This document shows, piece after piece, positions 36,801-45,849 of a stretch of 64,000 nucleotides of DNA. The stretch is from Dermatemys mawii. Its lineage: Eukaryota > Chordata > Testudines > Dermatemydidae. The translations under genes were made by a program, and so were the position numbers. Position 1 is the stretch's first letter. Every line of letters begins with the position of its first letter. The DNA is taken from positions 18,509,545 through 18,573,544 of the forward strand of contig ML677373.1 in the NCBI GenBank assembly GCA_007922305.1, written 5' to 3'. Below the pieces are notes generated by a model. The model was given only the letters and a program-made list of their open reading frames with translations. It was not told where the DNA came from and did not search any database.

Positions 36801-37153
36801 GACGGGGATGCAGCGAGACAGGCCGGCCTGGGGGCCCGTATACCCCTCCCGGGGAAAGGGATGGGGGGCTCCGCAAAGGGTCCCTGCCTACGAGCATGCG
36901 GTGCAGGGGAACGAGGCAGTCGGATCTCACGCGGTCCCGTCCCACGGAGGAGCGAGGCTTCCCCGAGAGAGCGGCCACGTCCTCAGCCGGGAGGGGCGAT
37001 CACCTTGTAGAGCGTGGCCGTCCTGCCGCGCTCGGTGAGCAGCACCCGGTCGGAATCCGGGCCGGGCTCCAGCCCCAGGATGCCCTGGCCAGCCCCGGCA
37101 CCGGGGCTGGCAATCAGGCCGCACAGCGTGAACTCCTCACACAGCGCCGCCAT
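18609..37153 (-). CDS. NOL11: NOL11, nucleolar protein 11 (complete, 18 coding exons)
   Basis: NOL11 is a t-UTP-associated SSU-processome factor needed for rDNA transcription and early 18S processing. It acts in the nucleolus with UTP4/Cirhin. Coding exons in gene order: 37004-37153, 34478-34591, 33249-33305, 32340-32485, 31849-31906, 30100-30238, 29512-29709, 27427-27503, 26463-26586, 25032-25141, 24381-24458, 22851-23035, 22239-22364, 20552-20779, 19908-19986, 19465-19557, 19057-19164, 18609-18722. Junction phases all agree and the lengths sum to 2184 nt, 727 residues plus TGA. Human is about 720. The protein starts [13 protein letters not shown], has the NUC205-type N-terminal region (VILYK-like TATLYK, DQDHVAVLG-like [26 protein letters not shown]) and the conserved C-terminal FYPRNCL, LCPDLM and YSIEMLELV. 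Every intron is GT-AG. The exon 14 donor, GTATCC, is weak. Exon 14 is the least conserved. The start agrees with the CpG-island position. Confidence 0.96.
21304..21478. mobile_element. MITE with Harbinger-like end in NOL11 intron 13
   Basis: aaggtcttgtctacacacaaaatg at the left and the sequence around 21370-21475, which ends ccaatataaaacaggccctg, resemble the termini and AT-rich body of the gtctacac MITE group. A clean right terminus and target duplication are not visible. Confidence 0.45.
21805..21833. repeat. Poly-T run (29 T)
   Basis: An uninterrupted 29-base T tract on the plus strand (poly-A on the transcribed strand) in NOL11 intron 13. A shorter T run lies at 21731-21741. Length is likely polymorphic. 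Confidence 0.9.
22438..22680 (+). mobile_element. MIR/CORE-type SINE
   Basis: The plus strand shows a tRNA-like head (cagtggttagggcacta ... gggaacccaggttcaaatctc, with a B-box ggttcaaatc). It is followed by the MIR body, gggaagtcacttagcctgtgc and cagttcctccatctgtaaaaatg, and the tail gaagcactttgagatctactgatgaaaag. It lies in NOL11 intron 12, opposite the gene's sense strand. Confidence 0.85.
23158..23300 (+). mobile_element. tRNA-derived turtle SINE, plus orientation
   Basis: gtagctatgtcggccccaggatattagagacaaggtg, then cttttattggaccaatttctgttggtgagag and acaaactttcgagtgacacagggct, match the SINE type at 5690-5878 in the other orientation. It is located in NOL11 intron 11. Confidence 0.85.
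24669..24984. mobile_element. MITE with aaggctaag / cgtagcctt ends
   Basis: The left end, aaggctaagtttgtgtcac, is inverted at the right (gacataatcgtagcctt). The interior contains a second inverted pair, atatttttagtgaaaaagtcacagacaggtc against gacctgtctctgactttcactaaaaatat, separated by a short loop. It is inserted in NOL11 intron 10. The middle (24790-24940) is GC-rich and may be an unrelated internal segment. Confidence 0.65.
25619..25931. mobile_element. Tigger/pogo-like MITE with TA target duplication
   Basis: The ends are CAGTAGACTCTCAATTATC and, inverted, GATAATCAAGAGTCTACTG. The element is flanked by TA on each side (25617-25618, 25932-25933). This is the Tc1/mariner-pogo pattern. The interior is GC- and T-run rich and non-coding. 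It is located in NOL11 intron 9. Confidence 0.8.
26748..27042. mobile_element. Harbinger MITE with TTA target duplication
   Basis: The ends gggtaggtcttcactac and gtgtagaccagccc are inverted copies flanked by tta at 26745-26747 and 27043-27045. The interior has its own palindromes, for example gatttatcgcatctcattaagatgcgataaat near 26800-26835 and gctgacttcggctacattattcacgtagctgaag near 26968-27000. It is non-coding and lies in NOL11 intron 8. Confidence 0.85.
28006..28200. mobile_element. hAT-like element fragment (left end)
   Basis: tattcctgggggaattctgtgccc followed by AT-rich sequence looks like one terminus of a hAT-type element. No matching right terminus closes this copy before the next similar terminus at 28513. 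The right boundary is approximate. Confidence 0.5.
28513..28926. mobile_element. hAT-like MITE in NOL11 intron 7
   Basis: The left end, TACTCCTGGGGGAATT, and right end, caattctcccaagagta, are inverted copies. The interior is mixed C-rich sequence followed by a tgtgggggaatataaattcc block. No convincing 8-bp target duplication is visible. Confidence 0.6.
30241..30260 (-). repeat. A20 homopolymer forming the NOL11 exon 6 polypyrimidine tract
   Basis: On the transcribed strand this is T20 followed directly by AG and the exon 6 start, so the acceptor's pyrimidine tract is one uninterrupted homopolymer. Confidence 0.85.
30985..31518. mobile_element. Tigger/pogo-like MITE interrupted by a SINE
   Basis: The left end, CAGTAGAACCCCAGAGTTATGA, and right end, tcataatgctgaggttctactg, are inverted copies. 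Left flanking bases are TA and right flanking bases are TC (decayed TA). The element is split by the tRNA-derived SINE at 31251-31433, after which its sequence resumes at tctgtttggttcagagttacatac. It lies in NOL11 intron 5. Confidence 0.75.
31251..31433 (-). mobile_element. tRNA-derived SINE with CR1-like 3' tail, nested
   Basis: On the minus strand the element begins ggggggagggatagctcag. It has a pol III A box (tagctcagtggtttgagc) and a B box (gggttgtgagttcagtcc), and ends ccttcaaggtccttccagttcta, a tail similar to CR1 3' ends and consistent with CR1-driven mobilisation. It sits inside the 30985-31518 Tigger-like element. Confidence 0.85.
32937..32954. repeat. Poly-A run (18 A)
   Basis: An uninterrupted A18 in NOL11 intron 3 with no recognisable retroelement body attached on either side. 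Confidence 0.8.
33406..33526 (+). mobile_element. Cryptodiran SINE with perfect 12-bp TSD
   Basis: The body runs cagagaggtagccatgttagtctg ... gtcctttggcaccttaaaggctaac ... taagctttcgtgggctaatacccacttcgtcgg. The target duplication catatcaggaat is identical at 33394-33405 and 33527-33538. The clean duplication suggests a fairly young insertion. This SINE is characteristic of cryptodiran turtles and supports the taxonomic call. It lies in NOL11 intron 2. Confidence 0.92.
34706..35341 (-). mobile_element. CR1 LINE 3' region, split by a MITE
   Basis: 34706-34863 (aagaacacaggaactactattctgg, gttaccagtaccagatgc) is CR1 3' UTR in minus orientation. 35157-35341 (gttgaagattggtttaagccctgag, cagtccctttttgaatcttg, aatgggaatgagctccacaag) is the adjoining part of CR1. 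The two halves are contiguous once the palindromic element at 34864-35154 is removed. Located in NOL11 intron 1. Confidence 0.8.
34864..35154. mobile_element. Palindromic MITE inserted in CR1
   Basis: The arms read cactttgagctgaacatgtaatttccagct on the left and agctggaaattacacattcagcttgaagtg on the right. Inside them is a second inverted pair, gctagctttgattgagctagc versus tttaatcaaagctagtgt. It shares agctagcatgctaaaaata with the element at 60161-60327, so these look like two copies of one family. Confidence 0.75.
35895..36285. mobile_element. LINE (RTE-like) fragment with 5' inversion
   Basis: The minus-strand translation of 36185 down to 35901 gives the segment that precedes the RT domain in this LINE group: [18 protein letters not shown], then [16 protein letters not shown] and DDLDIS. 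The plus strand from about 36188 then reads [17 protein letters not shown] and [13 protein letters not shown], the start of the RT domain. The N-terminal segment is therefore inverted in place relative to the RT segment, with the junction near 36186. A SINE follows at 36352. The family name is inferred from motifs only. Confidence 0.7.
36352..36465 (-). mobile_element. tRNA-derived turtle SINE fragment, minus orientation
   Basis: The reverse complement reads gtgaggcaatatatttaatgg, cagcttctgtcagtggc, aagctttcaagacaaattt and gagcttacagagaactcttcttcaggtcc, the body and tail of the SINE type at 23158-23300. The 5' head is missing. Confidence 0.7.
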
Positions 37154-37156
37154 CTT
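37146..37156 (-). promoter_or_regulatory. YY1-like motif overlapping the NOL11 start codon
   Basis: The minus strand reads AAGATGGCGGC, with the ATG being the NOL11 initiation codon. Dual use of this motif as YY1 site and start context is known for genes beginning Met-Ala-Ala. Confidence 0.5.
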
Positions 37157-37170
37157 ACAGAGCCGCCGCC

Positions 37171-37180
37171 TCTCGCGAGA
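37171..37180. promoter_or_regulatory. TCTCGCGAGA palindromic promoter element
   Basis: An exact TCTCGCGAGA lies 18 bp upstream of the NOL11 ATG. This palindrome (the CGCG element) is enriched in human CpG-island promoters of housekeeping and ribosome-biogenesis genes and drives strong, often bidirectional transcription. A degenerate relative (tccgcgagag) lies at 37206-37215. Confidence 0.7.
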
Positions 37181-37230
37181 GCTGGGGAAAGCCCCACGGC
37201 CACGCTCCGCGAGAGAGTCACCGCAAACAG

Positions 37231-37368
37231 CCAATGAGGGGAAGCAAGCGCACGCGGGCGAGAATCAACCGCGCATGCGAAGTAGGAGGCGGAGGGGGAG
37301 GAGAAATGCCCGGGAGAACGCATGCGCATTTATCTTTGTGATGGCTGGGGAGCGGTAGCCCTACCAAT
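37231..37368. promoter_or_regulatory. NRF1-like and CCAAT motif cluster upstream of NOL11
   Basis: Plus-strand CCAAT pentamers lie at 37231-37235 and 37364-37368, inverted relative to NOL11 and in the usual NF-Y range. NRF1-type motifs lie at 37248-37256 (gcgcacgcg), 37271-37279 (gcgcatgcg) and 37319-37328 (cgcatgcgca). The combination NRF1 + NF-Y + CGCG element is typical for nucleolar and mitochondrial housekeeping promoters. Confidence 0.55.
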
Positions 37369-37737
37369 GAGAGAGGAAGGAGTTTGGTGCTAGGAGGCAG
37401 CTTTGCAGGTCTGTGTGGTCTCTCCCGGGGGGTGCTGGACGCAGACTCCTCCCCTCTCCTGTCACTGATGTACTGTGAGACCCTGGGCAAGTCAGAGCCC
37501 TGTGTTACCCTCTCTGACTGGGGGCCGATGCCGGTTCAAGTCCTGGCCAGAGAGCTGAGCATCCCCGCCCCCCATTCCAGTGGGGGGGAGGGTGCTGGGG
37601 CCTCAGCGCCTCAGGTTGGCAGCTCCCCTCATCGTGTCACAAGTTCGCCGGCATTTGAGGTTTGACTTAAAGCCCCAGCTCCTCGAGAGGAGAATCTCGA
37701 CTGTCATTTAAAAACGGAGTTTTAGCCCTCCCATTAG

Positions 37738-37900
37738 CAGAGAAAGACTTGAAAAAATCCAGCCCCCGAGCAGCCTCAAAGCTCAAAAAAAGGACCCCAC
37801 GCTTATTTGTTTTGCAAACCTCATGATGACGAAGCCAATCTCATGATTTTGGGGGAGCCTGGCTCATGATTTTGTAACGTTTGGAGTTGGCAATACTGAT
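37738..37900. repeat. Interspersed repeat with catgattttg blocks
   Basis: Repeated short blocks (aatctcatgattttgggggagcctggctcatgattttg) and the ending ggagttggcaatactg match a repeat pattern I associate with turtle genomes. Element class and exact limits are unclear. Confidence 0.35.
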
Positions 37901-39419
37901 TTGGGCACTCAAAAACGGAGGCATTTGGAGTTAAAGGGATCCTCTGAAAATTTGTTTAAAGTCATAGTTGGGACTAAAACCCAAACTCTCAGTATCACTA
38001 TACAGATTGAATTGGCTTTCATTAGGACTGTTCCATCCTTAATTAGCAAGTTTTCCCTCTTGTTCTGTTCACTCATGTAATTGTTTCAGGGAGATCACTA
38101 CACTTTATGGTTTCAGCCTACCCAGGATGATATCTGAAGAATGGTCTTTTTTATATATCCATTTTCTTAGTTTTCTTCCCTTCAGAGTTTTTTTTCTTTC
38201 TGTTTCTTTGTTGCTGAAAAATATCCCCCATCTAAAGTATTTCATATCTTTGGGGTGTAACAAATGCATTTGATATACTGATAATCATTAAATCAAATGT
38301 AATAGATGAACATATTCTCAGAAATAAGGAGAATGAGCAATTCATTAAGAAAGGGCTGAAGAAAGCTCTTGGTCATCAAGCAATATTTTTCTAGTTTGGT
38401 AGCACAAATGTGTTGGAACAAGGCACACTTCTGAAGAGAATAAAGTTTAAATATTTGTCAGTCATAGCAAAGTTCCACATGTTCTTTCTTGCTTTTGATA
38501 CAAGTAAATATGATAGTGAAAATACTTTTTCCTTTCCCCATGGAGGATGACAAATCTTTACATGGGGAAAAAAAGAGAGCATTTAATAGTTGGTATTTCT
38601 GGTGCCAAAAAGGATGCTCATTTTAATGGTAGTGTTTACAATATGCAAATTTGCTTGTGGGGAAATGGTTTGAGAGTACAAAGCTCATATCACTTACTGA
38701 ATGATGAGTTTCAGTCAATAGTGATCGAGGCTGGTTGCAAACCAAGGTGCTGGAAGAGAAAGTCTCTATAGTCTAGTACAAATAGCTTGAGCTGTTCAGT
38801 CCCAGAAAAGATTCTCTTTATTATTGTTAGTATATGGAAATAATACCAGGACACTAAGTTAGCAGCAGGAAAAAAAATGATTTCTGGAGAGAACAGGGGT
38901 TTGGAGATTTTCTTATGTCCCTACTGGAATATTCCCACTTTGAGAGAAGGTGCAGCTCTGCTCTGAAAAATGTGTTTGTAGAAATAGCTTACATTTATTG
39001 TGTCCTACTGATGCTGCATCATATTTTTTCAGGTAACTGTCACCTCTGCAAACATTTTGGGATCTGAAAGCCACACAGAGTTTTTTTTAGCTCATGCATC
39101 AACACAAACAGTAAAGACTCTGCAGGTTACATGCTGCACTCAGCTACGCCTTAGCAACCCCATTTTGCTCAAATTATGCTCTGCCATCTGTGCAATCCAG
39201 TTGTTCTATTGTGGGAATGTATAAGTATATCTGAGGCATCATTTGAATACAGTGCGTTTACACAGGTGGTTCAGTTACCAGAAATTAGGTGACAGCTATG
39301 TTGTGGATGTGCAAGCCAGGCATGATTCAGTTCACTCTCCTAGAGCTGGGTTGGTTCTACATAGGAATAAAAATCTGTAAAAGTTTACTATTGTCCCTGA
39401 AGTGTATTTCAAAAAAAAA

Positions 39420-39745
39420 TTGGAGGTTCTAAGGGCTAGATTCAAAACGGAAATCCAGGCTGAGCATTACAGCACCTAACATTTATTTGCCATGTTGTCA
39501 AATGGAATTCACAGCCATTAGGTAGGCATCCAGGCTCTCTATACAATGCTCCGTGAAAGTCAGGTGCGAGAAAAGAGATTCACAAAAGACAGCATACTGA
39601 ACTGTCTAAAATTGCCAATAGGAGATGCTATGGAGAGGGTTGTGGCTTAAGCCTCACACTTCATAGGGAATTAGGCACCTAAATCCAGGTTGGAGAGAGA
39701 TAGGTGCTTGCCTCCATTGGGGATTCACACTCAGAACTTTTAGTG
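39420..39745. repeat. Probable interspersed repeat
   Basis: gagaaaagagattcacaaaagaca, aattaggcacctaaatccaggttgg and ttggggattcacac give the impression of a decayed dispersed repeat: 'gattcac' occurs near both ends and 'gcacctaa' is repeated. No termini or coding frame could be defined. Confidence 0.3.
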
Positions 39746-39779
39746 GTGCAGCAGATGAACTATGGGTAAAGCGGGGAGT

Positions 39780-40080
39780 CCATCAGGGATCAACATGTGA
39801 GTCTTTTCTTATTTATCCTCATCCTGGATACCCTCAAAAGGAACATTTATAATAAGAACCTTGGTACACATTGTTTGCAGATGATATTCTATGTAGTGAG
39901 GCAAAAGATATTCTAGAAAAGGATCTTGGTAAGGGGAGAGATGTGTTGGAGAGACATGGGTCAGAATAAGCAGAAAAAAATCCAGAGTATATGGTGTATA
40001 ATTTCAATAATCTGAACACTGAAGAATTAACCTTGAAACTAGATGGGCAATTATTATTATTACAATTTGGAGTAGCGGTC
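39780..40080 (+). pseudogene. LINE reverse transcriptase remnant (FADD box)
   Basis: The plus strand shows GVHQGSTCESFL (about 39773-39812), then after a frame change LFADDILCSEAKDILEKDLG (39871-39930) and DVLERHGSE. FADD at 39874-39885 corresponds to the RT catalytic (Y/F)xDD motif, and the surrounding spacing fits RTE-type LINEs. Stops and frameshifts make it inactive. It may belong to the same family as the fragment at 35895-36285. Confidence 0.6.
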
Positions 40081-43000
40081 TAAACAAATTACTAATCCTG
40101 GTTGGTATTATGAAATTGTTACTATAAAAATTGCTGTATCAGGAAACATGTCTAGGTCAGCATATACCATTGCTGATAAGCTTTTAAGTGCGTTCCTCTC
40201 AGACCATGAACAACAGACGATCCTTAAGGACTATGATCACCTGACTAGGTCTTACCTGGAGAGAACAAAAGAATAACTGCAGCATCCTAGGGGAAACCAG
40301 TTCCAATAAACACCATGTAAATGTTTTCTATATCCTGTTGTGACTATATATGCACAATATTGAAACTATGAGGTTGCTAACTTTTAAACTGAGAATTAAG
40401 AAATGCAGAATCTTCTGCTGAAGGTCTACAATGTAACTTAAATGGTCAACAATTTACAGATGAAAAGGTGAACCTGAGACTAATGTGTGCTTAATTACCT
40501 CAACCATAATAATAGCAATACTATGTGGCACCAAAGCATCTGTGAGCATCTTTATTGGGTATCATGAGTGCTGAGTATCCAGCTACAATTTTATTTCCTT
40601 GTGTTATCCTGTGTATTTTAGGCTTATGTGCAAATGATATGGGGAAATTGCTTTGATCAGTGAAAAAATACCACAGAGATTATATAAATCTGAACTTTGT
40701 CACATGATATTGACCAAAAGAAAATAGCCACACTTGTAAAGAAGATTGCTTGGTAGTTTATTTACAACAGAATGTAAGGAAAAGTAAGTTATTAACAATA
40801 ATAAATAACTCATAAAACAGCAACTAAGTGATATGGATGACAGATATGAGAATAAAATTCTTCTGCTTAGCCTTGCGTTGTTTAATATACAGCACATTTC
40901 AAAGCTTGGTCCTTCTCTGGTGGCAGTGGTACATTCTCTAAGTTAAATGTCATAAGTCTAAACCTAAAGCTAGACACTAAGGATTACAGGACATTCAGAG
41001 TCACATGGAACTTTCATAGAAATGAAATAAAAACAATTAATCTGTATTAGTGACATCCAAAAATGAGAGGAGACTGTAATTCAATGACCATGTTGTTCAT
41101 TTAAAGCAAAAACATTGTTAGACTCAGTTAGTCCCAAGCATTTTGGAACTTAGACAACTAAATTAAGTCTGAATAATGGCAGCTGAAAAGTTTCTATATG
41201 GACAAATTCATGTATTCTTTCTTATTGCACTTACTAACTCATAAAAAGCATGTATGTTCGGCCTATTTTAAATAAGAGAAGGTTAAGTCATAGTGCAGCA
41301 AATCTCAATGCATTATTAAAGATGGTTGCTGTCTTATTACCAAATTCAAGTCACTGGACAAATAGTCCAGTTTCAAAATATCTATCTGAGTGCTTTATGT
41401 TCTTTAATGTATTTGTATACTACTACTAATGAATGTGAATTGTGCCCTCTGTGGAGCAAAATCATGTCCCAAAATCTCAGTATGATCACAAAGCAACAGA
41501 ATAAGATCAAACTATGCCTTTCTGTTGGATCATTTTATAACTCTTACTTATGTGACCAATCATTATTGTATTGAATAATCCCACTGAAGTCTATTACTAA
41601 AGACTATTCACACAAATAAAAGTGGCAAGACTGGGCCTTTGCAAATTCTTATTCAGAGAAATCTCTCTCTTAATTTCAGCAGGTGTTTTACCTGTGTCAG
41701 GGCCTCAGTTGCCAGCATCATTCTGCAAGGTTTGATTGATCTGAAGGAAATACATAAAAAGTAGGAGCAGGGTGGGCAGAAGGACTTAAAAAAAAATCAT
41801 AAACCAATTGCTTTATCAGCTTCATTGTGCTCTTCTTGATGATAATTTTTTTGCAGAGCCTCATTATGGTTGTATTATTTATTTCTCCAGTCATGGCAGC
41901 AGGGAATAAGGAGGCTACTGAATTAAGTAACTTTAGTTTTGCTGCACTGCATCATACTTTAAACATGTGCCTAGTACAATTTTTGTTTTCACTAAAGAAA
42001 TCAATATGTGCAAAATACTCGACTTCCTTCCCCTCCCCACAAACGATCTGAAAATTCTACTGACGATATTTTTACAAAATCTATTCACAAGTCAGCAATG
42101 AAAATAAACAAAACATTTTCTCAAAACATGTTGCCAGAAAAATATTCTAGATTGCTTTTTTTATTTTTATTTTTGTGTGTGTGTGTAAGGGACATTGGAG
42201 AAAACAGATATTTTGCCACAACAAAAAGAAAATGAAATGACATTGAAAGATTATTGAGAGCATATTTAATGGTAGAAACACGGGTAAAACAGAGCAGAAC
42301 ACAGCATAGAATGCTTGTGTAACCTATGAAAAGCATGATTTAGCCTGTAGTTCTTTCTCATCCAAAGCAGTGACATTCTATGGATCTTTTTATTTGCCTC
42401 CATTAGCACCTACATAGAAGGCAGGTATGGATTGTACTGATCCCCAATTTAGCTAGCAGTGAATTAGAAAAATTAGTTGTCTATTCAGTAAACATTATAC
42501 TTCTGTAGTACAGTACTCATGAATGGAGCTCAGAGTTATAGAATTGCATGCAGAGGCCTAGCAATAAGGATTCATTATTTTCCACTGCATGCTCAGTCAA
42601 TGCTTTTCTCTTTTCTAAATATCCACCATGCAGCTAATTAACTTGAATCCTCTTAAGATATGTTAATAATGTTCATACTTGCCTGATCCCCAAACCTACA
42701 TATGACAATGATCTTATTCACACCAGATAGGAAGTTTGACACTTAAAAAAACAAATAATTGAGTAAAGCTATGTATGCTTTCTCCTTATGATCTGTGTTA
42801 AACATTCAGAAGCAAATAAAGGAATATCAACATTTATTTATATACATGCAGAAATTATGAATACTTAATTAGTACACACATCTGTTAATTAAAGTCATAA
42901 GTTGATGTAGGATACTTTAGTATTTGATACCTGTGGCATTACACTGTCTAAAAAAAAATAATCACAAATATCAATCACCAGTTAATTTACTAAGCACATG

Positions 43001-44608
43001 GAATTGCTGGCCTTGAGAGGAAGGGAAAGCAGAACATGGACAATAGATGAGATAATGGATGAAGTCATACCATAGACTAACCTACAAAGAGCTACTGGAT
43101 TTCATTAGCCATGGGCTTTTAACTTGGAAATACACACACATTTTCAATGTCATCTGACAGTGGAATTCTTCTCCTCCCTCTTCCATTACTAAAACTAGCC
43201 CATCAAAGTCAGACGTCCACCTTAGCATCTACTACTTAGCTATTCAGAAGGTCAAAAGGTTTAAATCAGCTAAACTTTTCCACAAGCAAAAATCATGCTA
43301 CCATGCTGGGAAGATGGTACAAACATATCCTGCCCGGGGGGAATTCTGTCCACAAACTGATTCTTCATCATTCAGTGATACTTTAACTCCATGAGGTCCG
43401 TCTCTCTGCTTCACCATGCTTGTTATTACTGACAATACAAGATACCATCTCAACAAGAATATGTGATTCAGATAATATCCACCTTTCAGTGGACATTTCA
43501 CAATGACTTATTTAAAGTCTACTACAACAACAGTGGTGGCAGATGGTGACATTAGTTAAACAGCATCACAGAGGACTAGACACAATGGTAGCATTGCAGA
43601 GGACTAAACCCATTACATGAAAGTCAACAATGAGCCCTGTGACTGGACATCAATAGGAAAGGTTTCTCCATAAGGCTGAATTTTAGGAAGTGGATCCTTA
43701 TTTCCCTATATTTTTTACTCCTGGCTTGAGGAGAAAATCCCTTTTCTGATTTTTATTCCTGAGACTGAAGGGTGATTTCACTAATAGGCCAGGGATGTTG
43801 CTCCCCTTTTCCACATGTTACATTACATGTTACTGAGTTGCCAGATGACCCCTTTATTTTTCGTAAGTCAATTCTTTCATTCCTCTCCCCTTTTAGAGAT
43901 CAATGGCAAAGTCTGAGATCTGCTTCCTGCTACTAGAGACTGCACTTAGCATGAAAGGACGGGGATAGAGTAAGGGTAAGTCCTCTTTCTCAGGAAGCCC
44001 AGAGGATCCCCATATTTCCTCCCTATGAGGTCTCTTATCACAGTCACAATCTTTCTGTCCAGTGAAGACAGGATGAAACTCATTAAATCTGCTCCTTAAT
44101 TGGCTAACATGGCCACTGCTGAATGATTTCTTTTTGTCTGAGGGCTGAATATGCTGCCTCTACAACATTATTATCCTGTTAGCCCATGAAGCAAGAAACG
44201 TAGACTGAGATCTGAAACTGAATCTGAATATGTAACACTTCAGGGCAGAGCAAAGATCGTGGCTGAAGATCTTTAAAGAACTTTCCAATGGTGGACATAT
44301 AAAAATGTTTCTTTTCAGAATCTTTACTCCCAGGTGCTGTTCCAAAGCATCATGGCCTAGTTATTCACTATCCATGCTCGACCAACAACTATTCTGCATC
44401 TGGTAAAACACCATAGCATAATATATATTCAGCACTAATTAATACAGTAAAATCTGTACAGGAGGCTATCCTTATTAGGCACCCACCTGTCTTAAGAGAC
44501 TGTCATAAAGTGTCCCGAAAGGTACTAAGTACCATTCTTCCCTACCTTTAGTAGAAGACCTTGCTCATTAAATTCCAGACTTTTTACAGTCCCTTGAGTG
44601 GTTATTTA

Positions 44609-44681
44609 GGGCCTGAGCCAAAGCCCCTTTAAGGCAATGGGAGTCTTCCCAATGGCTTCAATGGGATTTGGGTCAGACCCT
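44609..44681. repeat. Short palindromic element (gggcctga...caatggg type)
   Basis: The left arm gggcctgagccaaagccc and right arm gggatttgggtcagaccct are inverted copies around aatgggagtcttcccaatggcttcaatggg. It is one of a group of related small palindromes found across 44-62 kb. Confidence 0.65.
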
Positions 44682-45589
44682 GAAAGCTGGTTTCACTCTA
44701 ATTAGCCAGGAGCTCAGAGGACTTAAATGAATGACAGGAATGCTAAGATGACAGCTTCACTGGGAGAAGACCCTGGTATTATTTGGACTCTTAAAACTAT
44801 TTAGCTGCTTGTGTTTCCATCTTTTTTAATTCCGGAGCAGGGGTTACAAACACCAGCACATACTTGAGAGATCACGAGAGGACTGGGGAGAACTAGTAAA
44901 ATACAATATAAACAAGAAATGGGTGGAATCTTTTATAAATTCTGTGCAAGGTATAAATAGTTCAATGGCCTTAAAGTCAGTATTATTCATTAACAAATGG
45001 AGCCTTGGTGCATTGGTTATTTAGTTTTAAAAAGTTTAAAGTTTGTGTTAGCTAGGCCCCAAATCCTGAGTCATATTAAGCAACATCTAAATTTGAATAA
45101 TTGCTGTTGGTGTTCAAGTATTAATAAGTAGCAGTTCAAAGGTTGATGATTAGACATGATAAGCCTGAGAGTAGAAAATTTTTAGAAATTCTGATATAAT
45201 AGGAGAAAATTGGATATCTACCTTTTTAACTTAACCCTGCACCTAAATTGACACTAGTTCCCTTCAGAAATCCTTGCCAGCTTTATTAAATACCTATAGC
45301 ATTTCCAATCACAATTGCAGGCTATTCTCAGACTATTTAATTTCACATTAATAGCATGTGCCATATGGCTTTGAGCTTTACTTTGTGAATCAGAATATAT
45401 GAACTATGTTCTCTCACATGCACTTATTTAAGGGTTTTAAGGAACAAGTCTGAGTAAAGAAATCATCTTTCTAGATCAGTAAAATCATTTAAAAAATCCA
45501 AACAACCAACCACACCGAGCTTTGTCAATGTTAAGTTACTCTTGTTCTGGCAGACATGGCTTGTCAGAAGGAAACATGCTAGGTTAAAT

Positions 45590-45849
45590 TTAAAGTGCTT
45601 TTTTCTCTGGGTCTGGAAGTGTGAGGGTTTCTGGAGCAGATTTTTTCCGAGGTCGGTCTTTGGGAACTGATAGAAATTCAGGAGCATCTGAGGATAGAGG
45701 AGTGGATGGAGCACTAGAAGGAGCACTACGGGTTGACGAAGGCAGGGAAATGTTAGAGATAGATATTGCAGGTGGGAAAATCCCAATTTTCTCGTTGGTG
45801 GCTTCCTGAGTTGCACGTTCAAATTCTCGGACTTCATCCATCGTCATGT
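45590..45849 (-). CDS. PITPNC1: PITPNC1 alternative last exon A (long isoform C-terminus)
   Basis: PITPNC1 (RdgB-beta) is a soluble class II phosphatidylinositol-transfer protein that binds PI and phosphatidic acid. This exon encodes DMTMDEVREFERATQEATNE, then GIFPPAISISN, a Ser/Pro-rich tail (STRSAPSSAPSTPLSSDAPE, VPKDRPRKKSAPETLTLPDP) and ends EKKAL with TAA at 45590-45592. The acceptor is AAAG|ACATG (phase 1 entry, completing the Asp codon). The RSAPS and RKKSAP sites, known as 14-3-3 docking serines in RdgB-beta, are kept. The human protein continues about 18-20 residues further. Here a related tail (SDKPCLPEQE then TAA at 45536-45538) survives in the same frame behind the new stop. Confidence 0.93.

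Larger units (their letters stand above)
18723..37003 (-). other. NOL11: NOL11 introns: summary of content
   Basis: Intron 1 (34592-37003) is the largest and holds a CR1 copy split by a MITE, a rearranged LINE and a SINE. Intron 6 (29710-30099) and intron 16 (19165-19464) show nothing recognisable. Intron 7 (27504-29511) holds hAT fragments, intron 8 (26587-27426) a Harbinger MITE, intron 9 (25142-26462) a Tigger-like MITE, intron 10 a MITE, intron 11 (23036-24380) a SINE, intron 12 a MIR-like SINE, intron 13 (20780-22238) a MITE and a poly-T run, intron 5 (30239-31848) a Tigger-like MITE with a nested SINE, and intron 2 (33306-34477) a SINE. In mammals an H/ACA snoRNA (SNORA38B) lies in the NOL11 region. 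I could not identify one here. Confidence 0.7.
36700..37340. promoter_or_regulatory. NOL11: CpG island / NOL11 promoter
   Basis: A GC- and CpG-dense block covers NOL11 exon 1, the 5' end of intron 1 and about 190 bp upstream. It carries several housekeeping promoter motifs listed separately. No TATA box is apparent at a sensible distance. This agrees with a TATA-less housekeeping promoter firing on the minus strand. Confidence 0.85.
37380..45589. other. Intergenic region between PITPNC1 and NOL11
   Basis: No protein-coding exon or RNA gene is recognised. Content includes a short MIR-like piece near 37450-37505, a decayed repeat at 37738-37900, a repeat-like block at 39420-39745, a LINE RT remnant at 39780-40080, a short GT run at 42174-42187 and a small palindromic element at 44609-44681. 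The stretches 37900-39420 and 40080-44600 look like unique, AT-rich or too-old sequence. The 3' UTR of the long PITPNC1 isoform must start at 45589 and extend leftward, but I cannot place its poly(A) site. Confidence 0.65.

Noticed and set aside
37014..37358. Plus-strand open frames over NOL11 exon 1 and promoter
   Set aside because: Antisense to a verified exon and within a CpG island. There is no recognisable protein.
42174..42187. GT microsatellite
   Set aside because: About six dinucleotide units, too short to be notable.
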